DNA from: Sulfurimonas sp.
GTDB lineage: Bacteria; Campylobacterota; Campylobacteria; Campylobacterales; Sulfurimonadaceae
Reading direction: 5' to 3'
Length of the DNA: 64,000 nucleotides
Assembly (NCBI RefSeq): GCF_026196735.1
Contig: NZ_JAPHUF010000002.1
Span: forward strand, 248,001-312,000
In this document: positions 27,657 to 35,094 of the stretch, piece after piece
Layout: each line of letters begins with the position of its first letter
Position numbering within the stretch: the stretch's first letter is position 1
Position numbers and translations under genes: made by a program
Notes under the pieces: model-generated
What the model saw: the letters and a program-made list of their open reading frames with translations, nothing else
Database searches by the model: none
Told to the model about the DNA's origin: nothing

Positions 27657-28365
27657 GGCAGTTGATTTAAAGAAAAAGATAAAAGATTTAGAAATAGTAA
27701 AAGGTATGAGCCTTGAAGTTAACAGCGGAGAAGTTGTAGGACTTCTCGGTCCAAACGGAGCCGGTAAAACAACTACATTTTATATGATTTGCGGGCTTGT
27801 TGAATCTAGCGGGGGAGAGGTTTATTTTGACGATGATAATCTTTCAGGCATGCCCCTGCACAAAAGAGCTCGCAAAGGTATCGGTTATCTTCCCCAAGAA
27901 GCTTCTATATTTAAAGATTTAAGCGTAGAGGACAACCTGCTTGTAGCAGCGCAAGTCAGCATAAAAAGTAAGCAAGAGCAAGAGGAAAGAATTTTAGAGC
28001 TTTTAGATATGTTTAATATTGAGCCGATTCGCTACCGTAAGGGTGTAAGTCTTAGCGGTGGTGAGCGTCGTCGTGTGGAGATTGCCAGAGCTTTGGTAAA
28101 TAAACCAAGATTTTTACTTTTAGATGAGCCATTTGCCGGGGTTGACCCAATAGCTGTCATGGATATACAAACAGTTATCAAGCAGCTTGTATCTTACGGT
28201 ATTGGCGTACTTATTACAGATCATAATGTTCGTGAAACTTTAGATGTATGTGATAGAGCCTATGTAATCAAGTCCGGTGAACTTTTAGCCAGTGGCACCA
28301 GTGCTGAAATAGGTCAAAATGCCGATGTTCGTAAACACTATCTTGGCGAGGAATTTAAGCTTTAA
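27643..28365 (+). CDS. lptB: LPS export ABC transporter ATP-binding protein LptB
   Basis: A 240-residue ABC ATPase that powers extraction of lipopolysaccharide from the inner membrane with LptF and LptG. Walker A is GPNGAGKTT near residue 34, the Q-loop is [10 protein letters not shown], the signature [15 protein letters not shown] lies near 137, and Walker B is [12 protein letters not shown]. The DEPFAGVDP variant and the location directly before rpoN are hallmarks of lptB. It overlaps tsaE by 14 bases, and rpoN begins 9 bases downstream. Confidence 0.95.
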   Translation: MHTLKAVDLKKKIKDLEIVKGMSLEVNSGEVVGLLGPNGAGKTTTFYMICGLVESSGGEVYFDDDNLSGMPLHKRARKGIGYLPQEASIFKDLSVEDNLLVAAQVSIKSKQEQEERILELLDMFNIEPIRYRKGVSLSGGERRRVEIARALVNKPRFLLLDEPFAGVDPIAVMDIQTVIKQLVSYGIGVLITDHNVRETLDVCDRAYVIKSGELLASGTSAEIGQNADVRKHYLGEEFKL

Positions 28366-28374
28366 TAGGCTTTA

Positions 28375-29649
28375 TTGAATATGGCAGCATTAAGGCAGAC
28401 GCACAGCGTAGAGAATAAGCACAAACTGTCAAATACATTGCGTAATTGGCTGCCTATTTTACACTCTAGTCTGAGCGACTTAGGCGAGGCTATGACTCCT
28501 TTTGTCGAAGCCAACCCTGTTATTGAAGTTAAATCCGGTTATGAAGAAAATTTTGAGAAAAAAATTCCAAAAAAAATCATAAGCGGCTCTGTCAGTAACT
28601 CAAGAACTGAAAAAATAGAAGCCTTAACAGTTCAAAAAAAGTCTCTTTATGATGTTTTGGACGAGCAGTTGGAAGCTCCGCTTTTTCCAACACCTATTTC
28701 ACAGTCAATAGCCTCTTTTGTAGTAGCAAACCTTGATGAAAATGGCTACTATGAAGGCGATAGTGAAGCATTTTGTGAAAATAATAATATTGACATGTCA
28801 GAGTTTGAAAAAATTCGTTTGAGATTCGCACATGTAGAACCTGTTGGAATAGCTGCTAAAAATATATCAGAATCATTTATGTTTCAACTAGACAGTTCAG
28901 ATATAAGCGATGAAGCTTATGGCTTATGTACTAAAGTGATAGAAAATATTGAAGATATACATAGCTATTCTGATGAAGAGCATTTTAGTGAAGTTATGCG
29001 TGTGCTTGGTACATTTAAGAACCCTCCTGCCATTGAATATCAGGAAGAATCAGCGCAGATAGTGCCGGATTTGATGATATTTTTCAATGAAAATGAGTCT
29101 ATCGAGGTAAAGCTAAATGATGCCTATTATCCAACTATCAATATTGATACAAGCTATGGCGTTGAGCATGAATTTATAACCCAAAAACTAAAAGAAGCAA
29201 AAAGCTTGGTTGATGCTCTTGATATGAGAAAAGCCACCTTGTATAAAGTCGGATTGATGATAGTTGAATACCAGTATGAATTCTTTACGGGCGGTCAGAT
29301 TATGCCTCTTACTCTGAAAACTTTGGCGGATGAGTTTGGACATAATCCATCGACCATCTCAAGAGCAATAGCTAACAAATATATTGCATGCGACAGAGGT
29401 GTGTTTGCTATGAAAGAGTTTTTTACAACCGCAATAGATGAAGATGTTTCAAATGCTGCTATAAAAGAGTTCTTAATAGGTTTAGTAAAGCAAGAGAGCC
29501 ATTTAAAGCCTTTGAGCGACATGAAACTGCTTGATTTGATTCAAGATAAATTCAAGGTAAAAATGGTTAGGCGTACTATTGCAAAATACAGAAAACAGCT
29601 TAATATTGCAGGCTCAAGTGAGAGGAAAAAACTCTATCACTTACATTAA
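28375..29649 (+). CDS. rpoN: RNA polymerase sigma-54 factor
   Basis: A 424-residue sigma-54. Region I at the N-terminus is degenerate in glutamines compared with E. coli but has the expected leucine spacing (LRNWLPILHSSLSDL). A core-binding region with paired acidic stretches follows. The C-terminal helix-turn-helix and RpoN box VRRTIAKYRKQL lie near residues 402-413. In this group sigma-54 drives mid-class flagellar genes, and a matching promoter stands before flgL at 52654. The start is TTG at 28375; ATG at 28381 would drop only two residues. Confidence 0.94.
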   Translation: MNMAALRQTHSVENKHKLSNTLRNWLPILHSSLSDLGEAMTPFVEANPVIEVKSGYEENFEKKIPKKIISGSVSNSRTEKIEALTVQKKSLYDVLDEQLEAPLFPTPISQSIASFVVANLDENGYYEGDSEAFCENNNIDMSEFEKIRLRFAHVEPVGIAAKNISESFMFQLDSSDISDEAYGLCTKVIENIEDIHSYSDEEHFSEVMRVLGTFKNPPAIEYQEESAQIVPDLMIFFNENESIEVKLNDAYYPTINIDTSYGVEHEFITQKLKEAKSLVDALDMRKATLYKVGLMIVEYQYEFFTGGQIMPLTLKTLADEFGHNPSTISRAIANKYIACDRGVFAMKEFFTTAIDEDVSNAAIKEFLIGLVKQESHLKPLSDMKLLDLIQDKFKVKMVRRTIAKYRKQLNIAGSSERKKLYHLH

Positions 29650-30385
29650 AAAAAGACTCGATGAAGAAGTCAAAAAACGAAACAATTCAGATGAAGTATC
29701 ACAAGAGAAACTTGACCCGATTTTAGTAGCGCATCGTTATAAAGATCCTACTGTTTCACTTATCTGCGCTCTTTTTGCCTATGGAAATGTAAAGCAGATA
29801 GTTAAATTTTTAGATTCACTTGATTTTTCACTGCTGCAAAAGAGTGATGAAGAGATAAAAGAGGCTCTTAAAAATCACTACTATAGATTTCAAAAGAGTG
29901 AAGATGTTATAGCTCTTTTTATTGCGCTAAAAAGGCTGAATGAAAAGAGTAGTTTAGAAGCAGTGTTTAAGGGTGGATACAAAAATACAAATAGCGTTAT
30001 TGATGGGATTAATGAAGTTATTAAAGCCTTACATGTAGAGTACCCTCATGCCACTCAAGGATATAATTTTTTAATATCAAAAATAACTACAAAAACAAAA
30101 GGAGCAGGTGCTCTAAAGCGCTGGATGATGTTTCTTAGGTGGATGGTTAGAGATGATAATATTGATATGGGGTTATGGAGTGGTATTGATAAATGTGATT
30201 TGATTATTCCACTGGATACACATACATTTAATGTGTCAAAAAAGCTAGGACTTTTAAGCAGAAAAACATATGATTTACAAGCTGCTGTCGAACTAACTGA
30301 GACTTTAAAAACTTTTGATGAGAGTGACCCGTTGAAATATGATTTTGCACTTTACCGCATCGGACAAGAGAAAATAGATATATAA
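29579..30385 (+). CDS. TIGR02757-family protein (DUF2400)
   Basis: Up to 268 residues, matching the conserved DUF2400/TIGR02757 family: DPILVAHRYKDPTVSLICALFAYGNVKQIVKFLDSL, then GAGALKRWMMFLRWMVR, LDTHTFNVSKKLGLL and a final FALYRIGQ. The helix-rich pattern with D-x-H resembles the HhH-GPD DNA glycosylase fold. The function is not known. The longest reading frame starts inside the end of rpoN (71-base overlap). A GTG at 29618 would give a 32-base overlap and drop 13 unconserved residues, so I consider it the more likely start. Homology begins near DPILVA in either case. Confidence 0.8.
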   Translation: MQNTENSLILQAQVRGKNSITYIKKRLDEEVKKRNNSDEVSQEKLDPILVAHRYKDPTVSLICALFAYGNVKQIVKFLDSLDFSLLQKSDEEIKEALKNHYYRFQKSEDVIALFIALKRLNEKSSLEAVFKGGYKNTNSVIDGINEVIKALHVEYPHATQGYNFLISKITTKTKGAGALKRWMMFLRWMVRDDNIDMGLWSGIDKCDLIIPLDTHTFNVSKKLGLLSRKTYDLQAAVELTETLKTFDESDPLKYDFALYRIGQEKIDI

Positions 30386-30400
30386 CCACTCTTTTTTTGA

Positions 30401-30406
30401 TATAAT
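30401..30406 (+). promoter_or_regulatory. -10 box of the CoA-binding protein and ilvA genes
   Basis: TATAAT is preceded by a run of seven T residues, the layout typical of epsilonproteobacterial sigma-70 promoters. It lies 28 bases before the ATG at 30434. Confidence 0.55.
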
Positions 30407-30433
30407 CCTTTAAAATATTATTAAAGGTTTTTT

Positions 30434-30859
30434 ATGGAATGTGAATTTCCGTCAGTTAATTCAAATAAACAAGAAATCCAAGAGATTTTTAACAGTGTGA
30501 AAACAATCGCTGTTTTAGGGCTTTCACCGGATGAAACAAAACCAAGTCACAGAGTTGCAAAGTACCTTCAAGAGCAGGGATTTAAGATAATACCTGTGTA
30601 TCCTAAAGAGGATGAAATTTTAGGTGAAAAAGTATATCGTTCACTATTAGAGATACCTGTTGCTGTCGATATGGTTGATATATTTAGAAAGCCTAATGCC
30701 CTTGATGCAGTCGCTGATGCATGTATTGAGCGTGGTGATGTTAAAGTTTTTTGGGCGCAAAAAGATATTGTAAACAATAAAGCTGCAACAAAAGCTAGAA
30801 ATGCTGGTATGAGAGTTGTTCAAAACATGTGCAGTATGGTTGAACACTCACATCTTTAA
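30434..30859 (+). CDS. CoA-binding-domain protein (YccU-like)
   Basis: A 141-residue Rossmann-fold protein. VAVLGLSPDETKPSHRVAKYLQ-type sequence near residues 25-45 (here IAVLGLSPDETKPSH) is the family's nucleotide loop, followed by IIPVYPKEDEILGEKVYRSL and DMVDIFRKP. The final segment contains FWAQKDI and VVQNMCSMVEH. Members bind CoA, as the free-standing counterpart of the succinyl-CoA synthetase alpha CoA domain. No catalytic role is known. It lies 9 bases before ilvA and shares its promoter. Confidence 0.87.
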   Translation: MECEFPSVNSNKQEIQEIFNSVKTIAVLGLSPDETKPSHRVAKYLQEQGFKIIPVYPKEDEILGEKVYRSLLEIPVAVDMVDIFRKPNALDAVADACIERGDVKVFWAQKDIVNNKAATKARNAGMRVVQNMCSMVEHSHL

Positions 30860-30868
30860 GGAAGATAA

Positions 30869-32071
30869 TTGTTAGATTTAAAAAAGATATATGAGGCAAA
30901 AGAGCGCATAAAAGATGTTGTAGTTAATACACCTTTTTCTTATGCGCCATTTTTAAGTGAAAATTCTGGATGTGAAGTCTATTTAAAAAAAGAGAATCTT
31001 CAAGTTACAGGTGCTTTTAAAATCAGAGGTGCTTACAATAAGATAGCGTCTTTGAGTGATGAGCAAAGGGCTTGCGGTGTTGTAGCTGCTAGTGCCGGAA
31101 ATCATGCACAGGGAGTCGCTCTTTCGGCTTCAAAGTTCAATATAAAAGCAGTGATTGTTATGCCAGAATCAACACCTCTTACAAAAATAAATGGTGTTAA
31201 ACATTATGGTGCAGAGGTTATTCTTGCCGGTTTGAACTATGATGAAGCTTATGCTTATGCTCTAGAATATGGAAAGAAAAACTCCTTGACTTTTGTGCAT
31301 CCATTTGAAGACGAAGAAGTTATAGCCGGGCAGGGTACTTTAGCTTTAGACATTATAGATAATTGTAAAGATTTAGATGCGGTAATCATTCCTGTTGGCG
31401 GCGGCGGTCTTATTTCGGGTATGGCATGTGCCCTTAAGGGTTTAAATCCAAAGATTGAAGTAATCGGCGTGAGTGCTTCTGGTGCACCGGCACTTAAAAA
31501 CTCTTTTGAGCTAGGTCGCGCGGTAGATACTATTAGCGTAAGAACTATTGCTGATGGCATCGCTGTTCGTGATACATCTGAGATTACGCTAAAACATATG
31601 CTAGAGAGTGTAGATAGGTTTATTTGTGTTGATGACGCAGAGATAGCTAGTGCAATTTTGTTTTTATTGGAAAAGCAAAAACTTGTAGTTGAAGGTGCAG
31701 GTGCTGTTGGAGTAGCTGCATTATTGCATAATAAGCTAGAGCATTTAAAAGGCAAAAAAGTAGCAGTTGTCTTAAGTGGTGGGAACATGGATGTTACTCT
31801 GCTGTCTGTGATTATTGAAAAAGGTCTTTTAAAGTCCGGTCGAAAAATGAAACTGACGGTAACGCTTGTTGATAAACCAGGCTCTTTGATGCGTTTTACC
31901 GAGATACTTCAAGAACTAAATGCCAACATTGTTCATATAGCATATGACAGAACCTCTATCTCGCTTGATTACGGTGATGCAAATGTAACAGTACATGTAG
32001 AAACTAAAGGTGAAGAACACCAAAAAGAGATACACACAGTACTTAAAAAAGAGAACTATATAAGAGATTAA
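30869..32071 (+). CDS. ilvA: Threonine ammonia-lyase with C-terminal ACT domain
   Basis: A 400-residue PLP enzyme that deaminates threonine to 2-oxobutyrate, the entry to isoleucine synthesis. The PLP lysine is Lys51 in GAFKIRGAYN. SAGNHAQGVA binds the substrate and PVGGGGLISG the cofactor phosphate. From about residue 325 a single ACT domain (VTLVDKPGSLMRFTEIL) follows. This short architecture is found in both catabolic and biosynthetic enzymes. The start is TTG preceded by AAGGA. ilvBN lies 4 kb downstream, supporting a biosynthetic role. Confidence 0.92.
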   Translation: MLDLKKIYEAKERIKDVVVNTPFSYAPFLSENSGCEVYLKKENLQVTGAFKIRGAYNKIASLSDEQRACGVVAASAGNHAQGVALSASKFNIKAVIVMPESTPLTKINGVKHYGAEVILAGLNYDEAYAYALEYGKKNSLTFVHPFEDEEVIAGQGTLALDIIDNCKDLDAVIIPVGGGGLISGMACALKGLNPKIEVIGVSASGAPALKNSFELGRAVDTISVRTIADGIAVRDTSEITLKHMLESVDRFICVDDAEIASAILFLLEKQKLVVEGAGAVGVAALLHNKLEHLKGKKVAVVLSGGNMDVTLLSVIIEKGLLKSGRKMKLTVTLVDKPGSLMRFTEILQELNANIVHIAYDRTSISLDYGDANVTVHVETKGEEHQKEIHTVLKKENYIRD

Positions 32072-32072
32072 A

Positions 32073-32094
32073 ATAAATATACATGTATATTTAT
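32073..32094. repeat. 22-bp perfect palindrome after ilvA
   Basis: Bases 32073-32094 read the same on both strands, centred on CATG and composed otherwise of A/T steps. The palindrome starts 2 bases after the ilvA stop. It could be part of the ilvA terminator or an operator for the transcript that begins near 32180. The stem lacks G/C pairs, so it would make a weak terminator. Confidence 0.6.
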
Positions 32095-32107
32095 GTAACA
32101 TGTCTTA

Positions 32108-32135
32108 TTAAATGTAAAGAAAATTTTACATTTAA
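32108..32135. repeat. Inverted repeat upstream of the small secreted peptide gene
   Basis: TTAAATGTAAA at 32108-32118 and its complement at 32125-32135 flank a 6-base spacer. The dyad lies about 35 bases upstream of the -10 box at 32170. Its TGTAAAGAAA stretch (32113-32122) matches the unit of the direct-repeat array at 33889-33932, so it may bind the same regulator. It could also simply be an ilvA transcription stop. Confidence 0.5.
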
Positions 32136-32169
32136 ATATAATATTTATTTATATAAGAGTGAATTCTGT

Positions 32170-32175
32170 TATAAT
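32170..32175 (+). promoter_or_regulatory. -10 box of the small secreted peptide gene
   Basis: TATAAT lies 65 bases before the ATG at 32241. The base at the -35 position (ATTTAT) does not match consensus, which would be compatible with activator dependence. Confidence 0.5.
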
Positions 32176-32240
32176 TTTCTCACACTATTTCTTTATTGTA
32201 GGGGTAAAGGACTTTGTAGTTTAAAGTTTAAAGGACTCAA

Positions 32241-32375
32241 ATGAGAAAAATTATCACAGCAATGCTTATAACATTAAGTTTAGCAGCAAGCGCTAGCGCA
32301 GCAGACACTCACGATGCTGATAAAGCAACGATATTAGGATGTGACTCTGATTGTGCAACAGGTATCTTGTACTAG
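32241..32375 (+). CDS. Small secreted peptide, 44 residues, unknown function
   Basis: An ORF too short for routine calling: 44 codons from ATG at 32241 to TAG at 32373. AAGGA lies 5 bases before the ATG. The first 20 residues form a textbook Sec signal peptide: basic MRK, a hydrophobic core IITAMLITLSLAA and an A-x-A cleavage site (ASASA). The remaining 24 residues are acidic (ADTHDADK) and end with two cysteines in CDSDC, then ATGILY. A disulfide or metal site is possible after export. I recognise no family. A promoter stands upstream, and overlapping hairpins lie just downstream. Expression is not proven, but the signal peptide plus ribosome site is hard to get by chance. Confidence 0.6.
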   Translation: MRKIITAMLITLSLAASASAADTHDADKATILGCDSDCATGILY

Positions 32376-32396
32376 AAGATACTTGTCATTTCAAGC

Positions 32397-32456
32397 TATA
32401 TCAATAGGGTGACCCAGAACTCGTAGGGAGAGATTCTAGGCCACACTATTGATATA
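32397..32456. repeat. Long imperfect hairpin (arms A and B)
   Basis: TATATCAATAG at 32397-32407 pairs perfectly with 32446-32456. After one mismatch the stem continues inward (GTG/CAC, CC/GG, AGAA/TTCT, CTC/GAG) to a 5-base loop near 32423-32427, giving roughly 23 pairs. It begins 22 bases after the peptide stop codon. Its right arm is shared with the next hairpin, so both cannot form in the same molecule. Confidence 0.65.
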
Positions 32457-32496
32457 AATATACTTAACATTTCAGTTAAATATATTTATATCAATA
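32447..32496. repeat. 22-bp stem hairpin (arms B and C)
   Basis: Bases 32447-32468 are complementary to 32475-32496 with a single C-A mismatch and a 6-base loop (ATTTCA). The stem is very AT-rich. Arm B also pairs with arm A of the preceding hairpin. The structure could terminate transcripts from both sides, or protect RNA 3' ends. Confidence 0.7.
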
Positions 32497-32564
32497 CTAT
32501 ACCCGCATAAAATCTTGTAACCTAAGCCCTCAGAAGAGCTTAAGTCATACCAATTACATCAATT

Positions 32565-33827
32565 TTAAAATTTCACTGATGCAATTAAACGGATAGCATC
32601 TTGTTTAAAATCAGGATCTGTTCTCATATCTACATCTCTATGAATATATATCCCTTTTAAATCAACAAGCTTAGCAATCTTAGTTACAACAATAATATCA
32701 AGTTCTGTTCCATCTTTCATAGAGTGAGCATCTGATTGCGTATTTTGTAACAAACATGTAAGTTTCACATCGTCAAATTTGTAGTTAGCACCAAGTTTCC
32801 AAGCTTTAGTATCGCGAAAACCGACTACAGCACCATCTTGAAATACTGCTTGTGTATATACTTTTGATTTATCACCTGTCGCGGCATTTGCAATAGTTGC
32901 TGTACCTGAATTACCCTCATCTGTTACAGAATAAGAAACATCAAGTGTAAGCTTATCAACTGTATATCCAATTTTTGCAGCAGTTATCATTGCATTGTCT
33001 GCTCCTGCAGTTGCTACATCAATTCCAGAGTTTTGGATACCAAAAAACAAGCCTGACATCTTGTACTCAGCATCTGCCCAGTAAGCTGTAAAATTTGAGT
33101 TTACATCATAGTACCATAGGTTAACTGCTAAATCGTCAATCGGTTTTATCATAGCACCAAAAGCGTAAGCAGCTTTTTTACCATCTGTCACAGTGTTAGT
33201 AGCAGAGTCGTATGTACTTCCAAAACCAAAAGACTCACCATTGTGCATAGTTGTACTTGGAAAGCCCGTATCAGTACCGTTTCCTGCACTAGCTCCACCG
33301 TTATGCTGGTTTATATATGCAGCTACTAAAGTAGTATTTGGAAGATCACTGTTAATTAAAACAGCTGCATCAAAGGTATTAAACGATGTATTCCAGCGTT
33401 CTGTAAAAAGCAAAGGAGTATTCAAAGCTTGACGACCTAAAATAACTGAAGTATTATCAATTCTGTAATCAAGATATGCTTCTGTAACCCACACTTGTGT
33501 TCTATAATAGTTTCCATTTTCATATCCTGCACCTGCAGATGAGATATCCTTGATAAAACTTTTTTCTAATCCAAGAGTATCAAGAGCAATAAGACCCACT
33601 TTACCTTTTAATCCATCCATAATATCTGCTTTTGCACTAAGCTCAAATGCAGCTTGTCCTACAGCAGCTTTTTGCTGAAACATATCAACACCGGAAGGAC
33701 TCGTGTCTTTCACCCCAGTCTGGTACCACAGTTTTGCCTCACCATTTACCGTAACATTTTCAATTGCGTATGCTGATGTTGCTAACATTGAAGCTAGTAA
33801 TACAGCAGTAATTTTAGATGATTTCAT
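32565..33827 (-). CDS. Outer membrane porin (epsilonproteobacterial Opr family)
   Basis: A 420-residue protein with a Sec signal peptide (MKSSKITAVLLASMLATSAYA). Many alternating strands follow (for example NVTVNGEAKLWYQTG, AAFELSAKADIMDGLKGKVGL, TSVILGRQALNTPLL), ending in an aromatic strand IRLIASVKF. The terminal Phe is the outer-membrane barrel assembly signal. The sequence resembles the OprD-like major porins of Campylobacterota. The transported solute cannot be told. Upstream it has a consensus-like promoter (TTGACA-N17-TAATAT on the minus strand) directly next to a four-unit 11-bp repeat, implying control by the adjacent OmpR-type regulator. Confidence 0.88.
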   Translation of the reverse strand: MKSSKITAVLLASMLATSAYAIENVTVNGEAKLWYQTGVKDTSPSGVDMFQQKAAVGQAAFELSAKADIMDGLKGKVGLIALDTLGLEKSFIKDISSAGAGYENGNYYRTQVWVTEAYLDYRIDNTSVILGRQALNTPLLFTERWNTSFNTFDAAVLINSDLPNTTLVAAYINQHNGGASAGNGTDTGFPSTTMHNGESFGFGSTYDSATNTVTDGKKAAYAFGAMIKPIDDLAVNLWYYDVNSNFTAYWADAEYKMSGLFFGIQNSGIDVATAGADNAMITAAKIGYTVDKLTLDVSYSVTDEGNSGTATIANAATGDKSKVYTQAVFQDGAVVGFRDTKAWKLGANYKFDDVKLTCLLQNTQSDAHSMKDGTELDIIVVTKIAKLVDLKGIYIHRDVDMRTDPDFKQDAIRLIASVKF

Positions 33828-33856
33828 CTTATCTCCCTACATATTTGAATTTATAG

Positions 33857-33885
33857 ATATTAAAAGTATGCGCTAACATTGTCAA
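33857..33885 (-). promoter_or_regulatory. Porin promoter
   Basis: On the minus strand TTGACA (33885-33880) and TAATAT (33862-33857) are separated by exactly 17 bases. The predicted start of transcription is near 33850, with AGGGAGA as ribosome site just before the ATG. Confidence 0.6.
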
Positions 33886-33888
33886 GAT

Positions 33889-33932
33889 TGTATTTACTAT
33901 TTCTTTACAATTTCTTTACAATGTCTTTAAAT
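33889..33932. promoter_or_regulatory. Four tandem 11-bp direct repeats, probable OmpR-family regulator sites
   Basis: The two central units, 33900-33910 and 33911-33921, are identical (TTTCTTTACAA). The flanking units 33889-33899 and 33922-33932 are degenerate (8 of 11 for the first). An 11-bp direct repeat is the site architecture of OmpR/PhoB winged-helix dimers. The array starts 3 bases upstream of the porin -35 box and lies about 26 bases from the -10 box of the divergent Spy-like gene. It spans roughly -39 to -82 relative to both predicted starts. Confidence 0.6.
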
Positions 33933-33958
33933 AGTATCTCATAATATTAATATGTCAC

Positions 33959-33964
33959 TATAAT
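33959..33964 (+). promoter_or_regulatory. -10 box of the Spy-like/response regulator/kinase operon
   Basis: TATAAT lies 90 bases before the ATG at 34055. The -35 position (ATCTCA) is poor, so activation from the adjacent 11-bp repeat array is plausible. Confidence 0.5.
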
Positions 33965-34054
33965 ATATAAAAACATTAGCTCCATATCAGCTTGAACAAG
34001 GTTTATTAAATGTTAAAGATATTAGAATATATAAATTTATAAAGGATATAGAAT

Positions 34055-34423
34055 ATGAAATTTGCAATTATACTACTGTTTGTTTCTACTCTTTTTGGGG
34101 GACATGAAGTTCATCACATAAACAAAGATCTCTCGCACTTGAATTTATCAGAAAAACAAAATGCAAAAATAAAAAAGGTTTTGCAGGAGTTTAGAAAAGA
34201 TTTAAAAAAATTTAAAGATGACAAAGAAAATATTCAAGAGAGAAAAAAAGAACTTTTTACTAAAGATGTTTTGAACTTAGAACAATTAAGCAAATTAAAC
34301 TATGAGCTATATAAAAAAACAAATGAACTAGAAAATAGGCTATTAAAAGATATACATGTTATTTTAAATAAAACGCAGAGATTTGAGTTTGTACATTATT
34401 TTGATGAATGGAAAGTAAAATGA
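34055..34423 (+). CDS. Spy/CpxP-like periplasmic protein
   Basis: A 122-residue protein with a short signal peptide (MKFAIILLFVSTLFG). The rest is highly charged and almost entirely helical. It starts with a histidine-rich GHEVHHINKDLSHL, then LNLSEKQNAKIKKVLQEF, which aligns in style with the LTxxQxxxI repeats of Spy/CpxP. Spy and CpxP are periplasmic chaperone-like proteins, and CpxP damps its own sensor kinase. The histidine-rich start might bind metal. The stop codon overlaps the response regulator start (ATGA), making a three-gene operon with a two-component system. The family call is based on size, helix pattern and context. Confidence 0.6.
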   Translation: MKFAIILLFVSTLFGGHEVHHINKDLSHLNLSEKQNAKIKKVLQEFRKDLKKFKDDKENIQERKKELFTKDVLNLEQLSKLNYELYKKTNELENRLLKDIHVILNKTQRFEFVHYFDEWKVK

Positions 34424-35091
34424 CGCACAATATATTACTGATTGAAGACGACTTGGATATGCAGACTCTTATAAGTGATTATCTACACAACTATGACTTT
34501 AAAGTTGTAGCATATGATAAACCAATAGATGCGCTTGAGAACCTTAAGAATAACTCTAGTTTATACTCCTTGGTTGTGCTTGATTTAATGCTGCCTCAGA
34601 TGGATGGTTTTGATGTATGCAAAAAAATTAAAGAGATGTTAGATATTCCAATAATAATTTCTTCTGCCCGGAACGAGATAAGTGATAAAATATTGGGATT
34701 TGAGTTAGGAGCAGATGATTATTTGGCTAAACCATATGAGCCTAGAGAGCTAGTTTTACGAATAAACTCTATTTTAAAAAGAGCAACCAACAGTTCTAAA
34801 ACAATAGGCGATTTTGAAATCAATGAAAACAAACACGAGATAAAAATAGATGGTCTACTGCTTGACTTAACCAAAATAGAATACGATATATTGGATCTTT
34901 TTTTAAAAAACATATCAAAACCGCTATCAAGAGAATCAATATCTAACGCTGTTACCGGCGTAGCATATAATTCAAAAGACAGAACCATAGATATGCACAT
35001 AAGCAATTTAAGACAAAAGCTGGGTGATGACCCAAAAAATTCTCATTACATTAAGTCTGTTTGGGGAATCGGATATAAATTTATAGGATGA
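34420..35091 (+). CDS. OmpR-family response regulator
   Basis: A 223-residue regulator when read from ATG at 34420, which overlaps the previous stop and has GGAAAG 5 bases upstream. An in-frame ATG at 34408 would add four residues. The receiver domain has the acidic pair ED10-D11, phospho-acceptor Asp55 (VLDLMLPQMDG), the conserved Ser/Thr in IIISSARNE and Lys in LAKPYEP. The C-terminal winged helix is complete (LTKIEYDILDLFL, RTIDMHISNLRQKLGDDP, TVWGIGYKF-type ending SVWGIGYKF). A kinase gene follows 3 bases downstream. Likely targets are the 11-bp repeats at 33889-33932. Confidence 0.93.
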   Translation: MTHNILLIEDDLDMQTLISDYLHNYDFKVVAYDKPIDALENLKNNSSLYSLVVLDLMLPQMDGFDVCKKIKEMLDIPIIISSARNEISDKILGFELGADDYLAKPYEPRELVLRINSILKRATNSSKTIGDFEINENKHEIKIDGLLLDLTKIEYDILDLFLKNISKPLSRESISNAVTGVAYNSKDRTIDMHISNLRQKLGDDPKNSHYIKSVWGIGYKFIG

Positions 35092-35094
35092 GAC

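Larger units (their letters stand above)
32376..32564 (+). other. Structured noncoding region between the peptide gene and the porin gene
   Basis: This 189-base stretch holds no credible gene. It carries three arms that can pair in two exclusive ways (listed separately at 32397-32456 and 32447-32496). A weak 5-bp hairpin (TAAGC/GCTTA near 32522-32542) lies before the porin stop and may serve the minus-strand porin transcript as a terminator. Neither long hairpin is followed by a U-tract on either strand. Confidence 0.5.

Noticed and set aside
32340-32456. Selenocysteine insertion element for the small peptide gene
   Set aside because: A hairpin follows the gene, but the frame has no internal TGA and ends at TAG, so recoding has no target.
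32462-32481. Integron attC-like core sites (ACTTAAC and GTTAAAT) in the B-C hairpin
   Set aside because: They match the R''/R' consensus but are only 6 bases apart with no L sites between them, so this is a chance result of the stem sequence.
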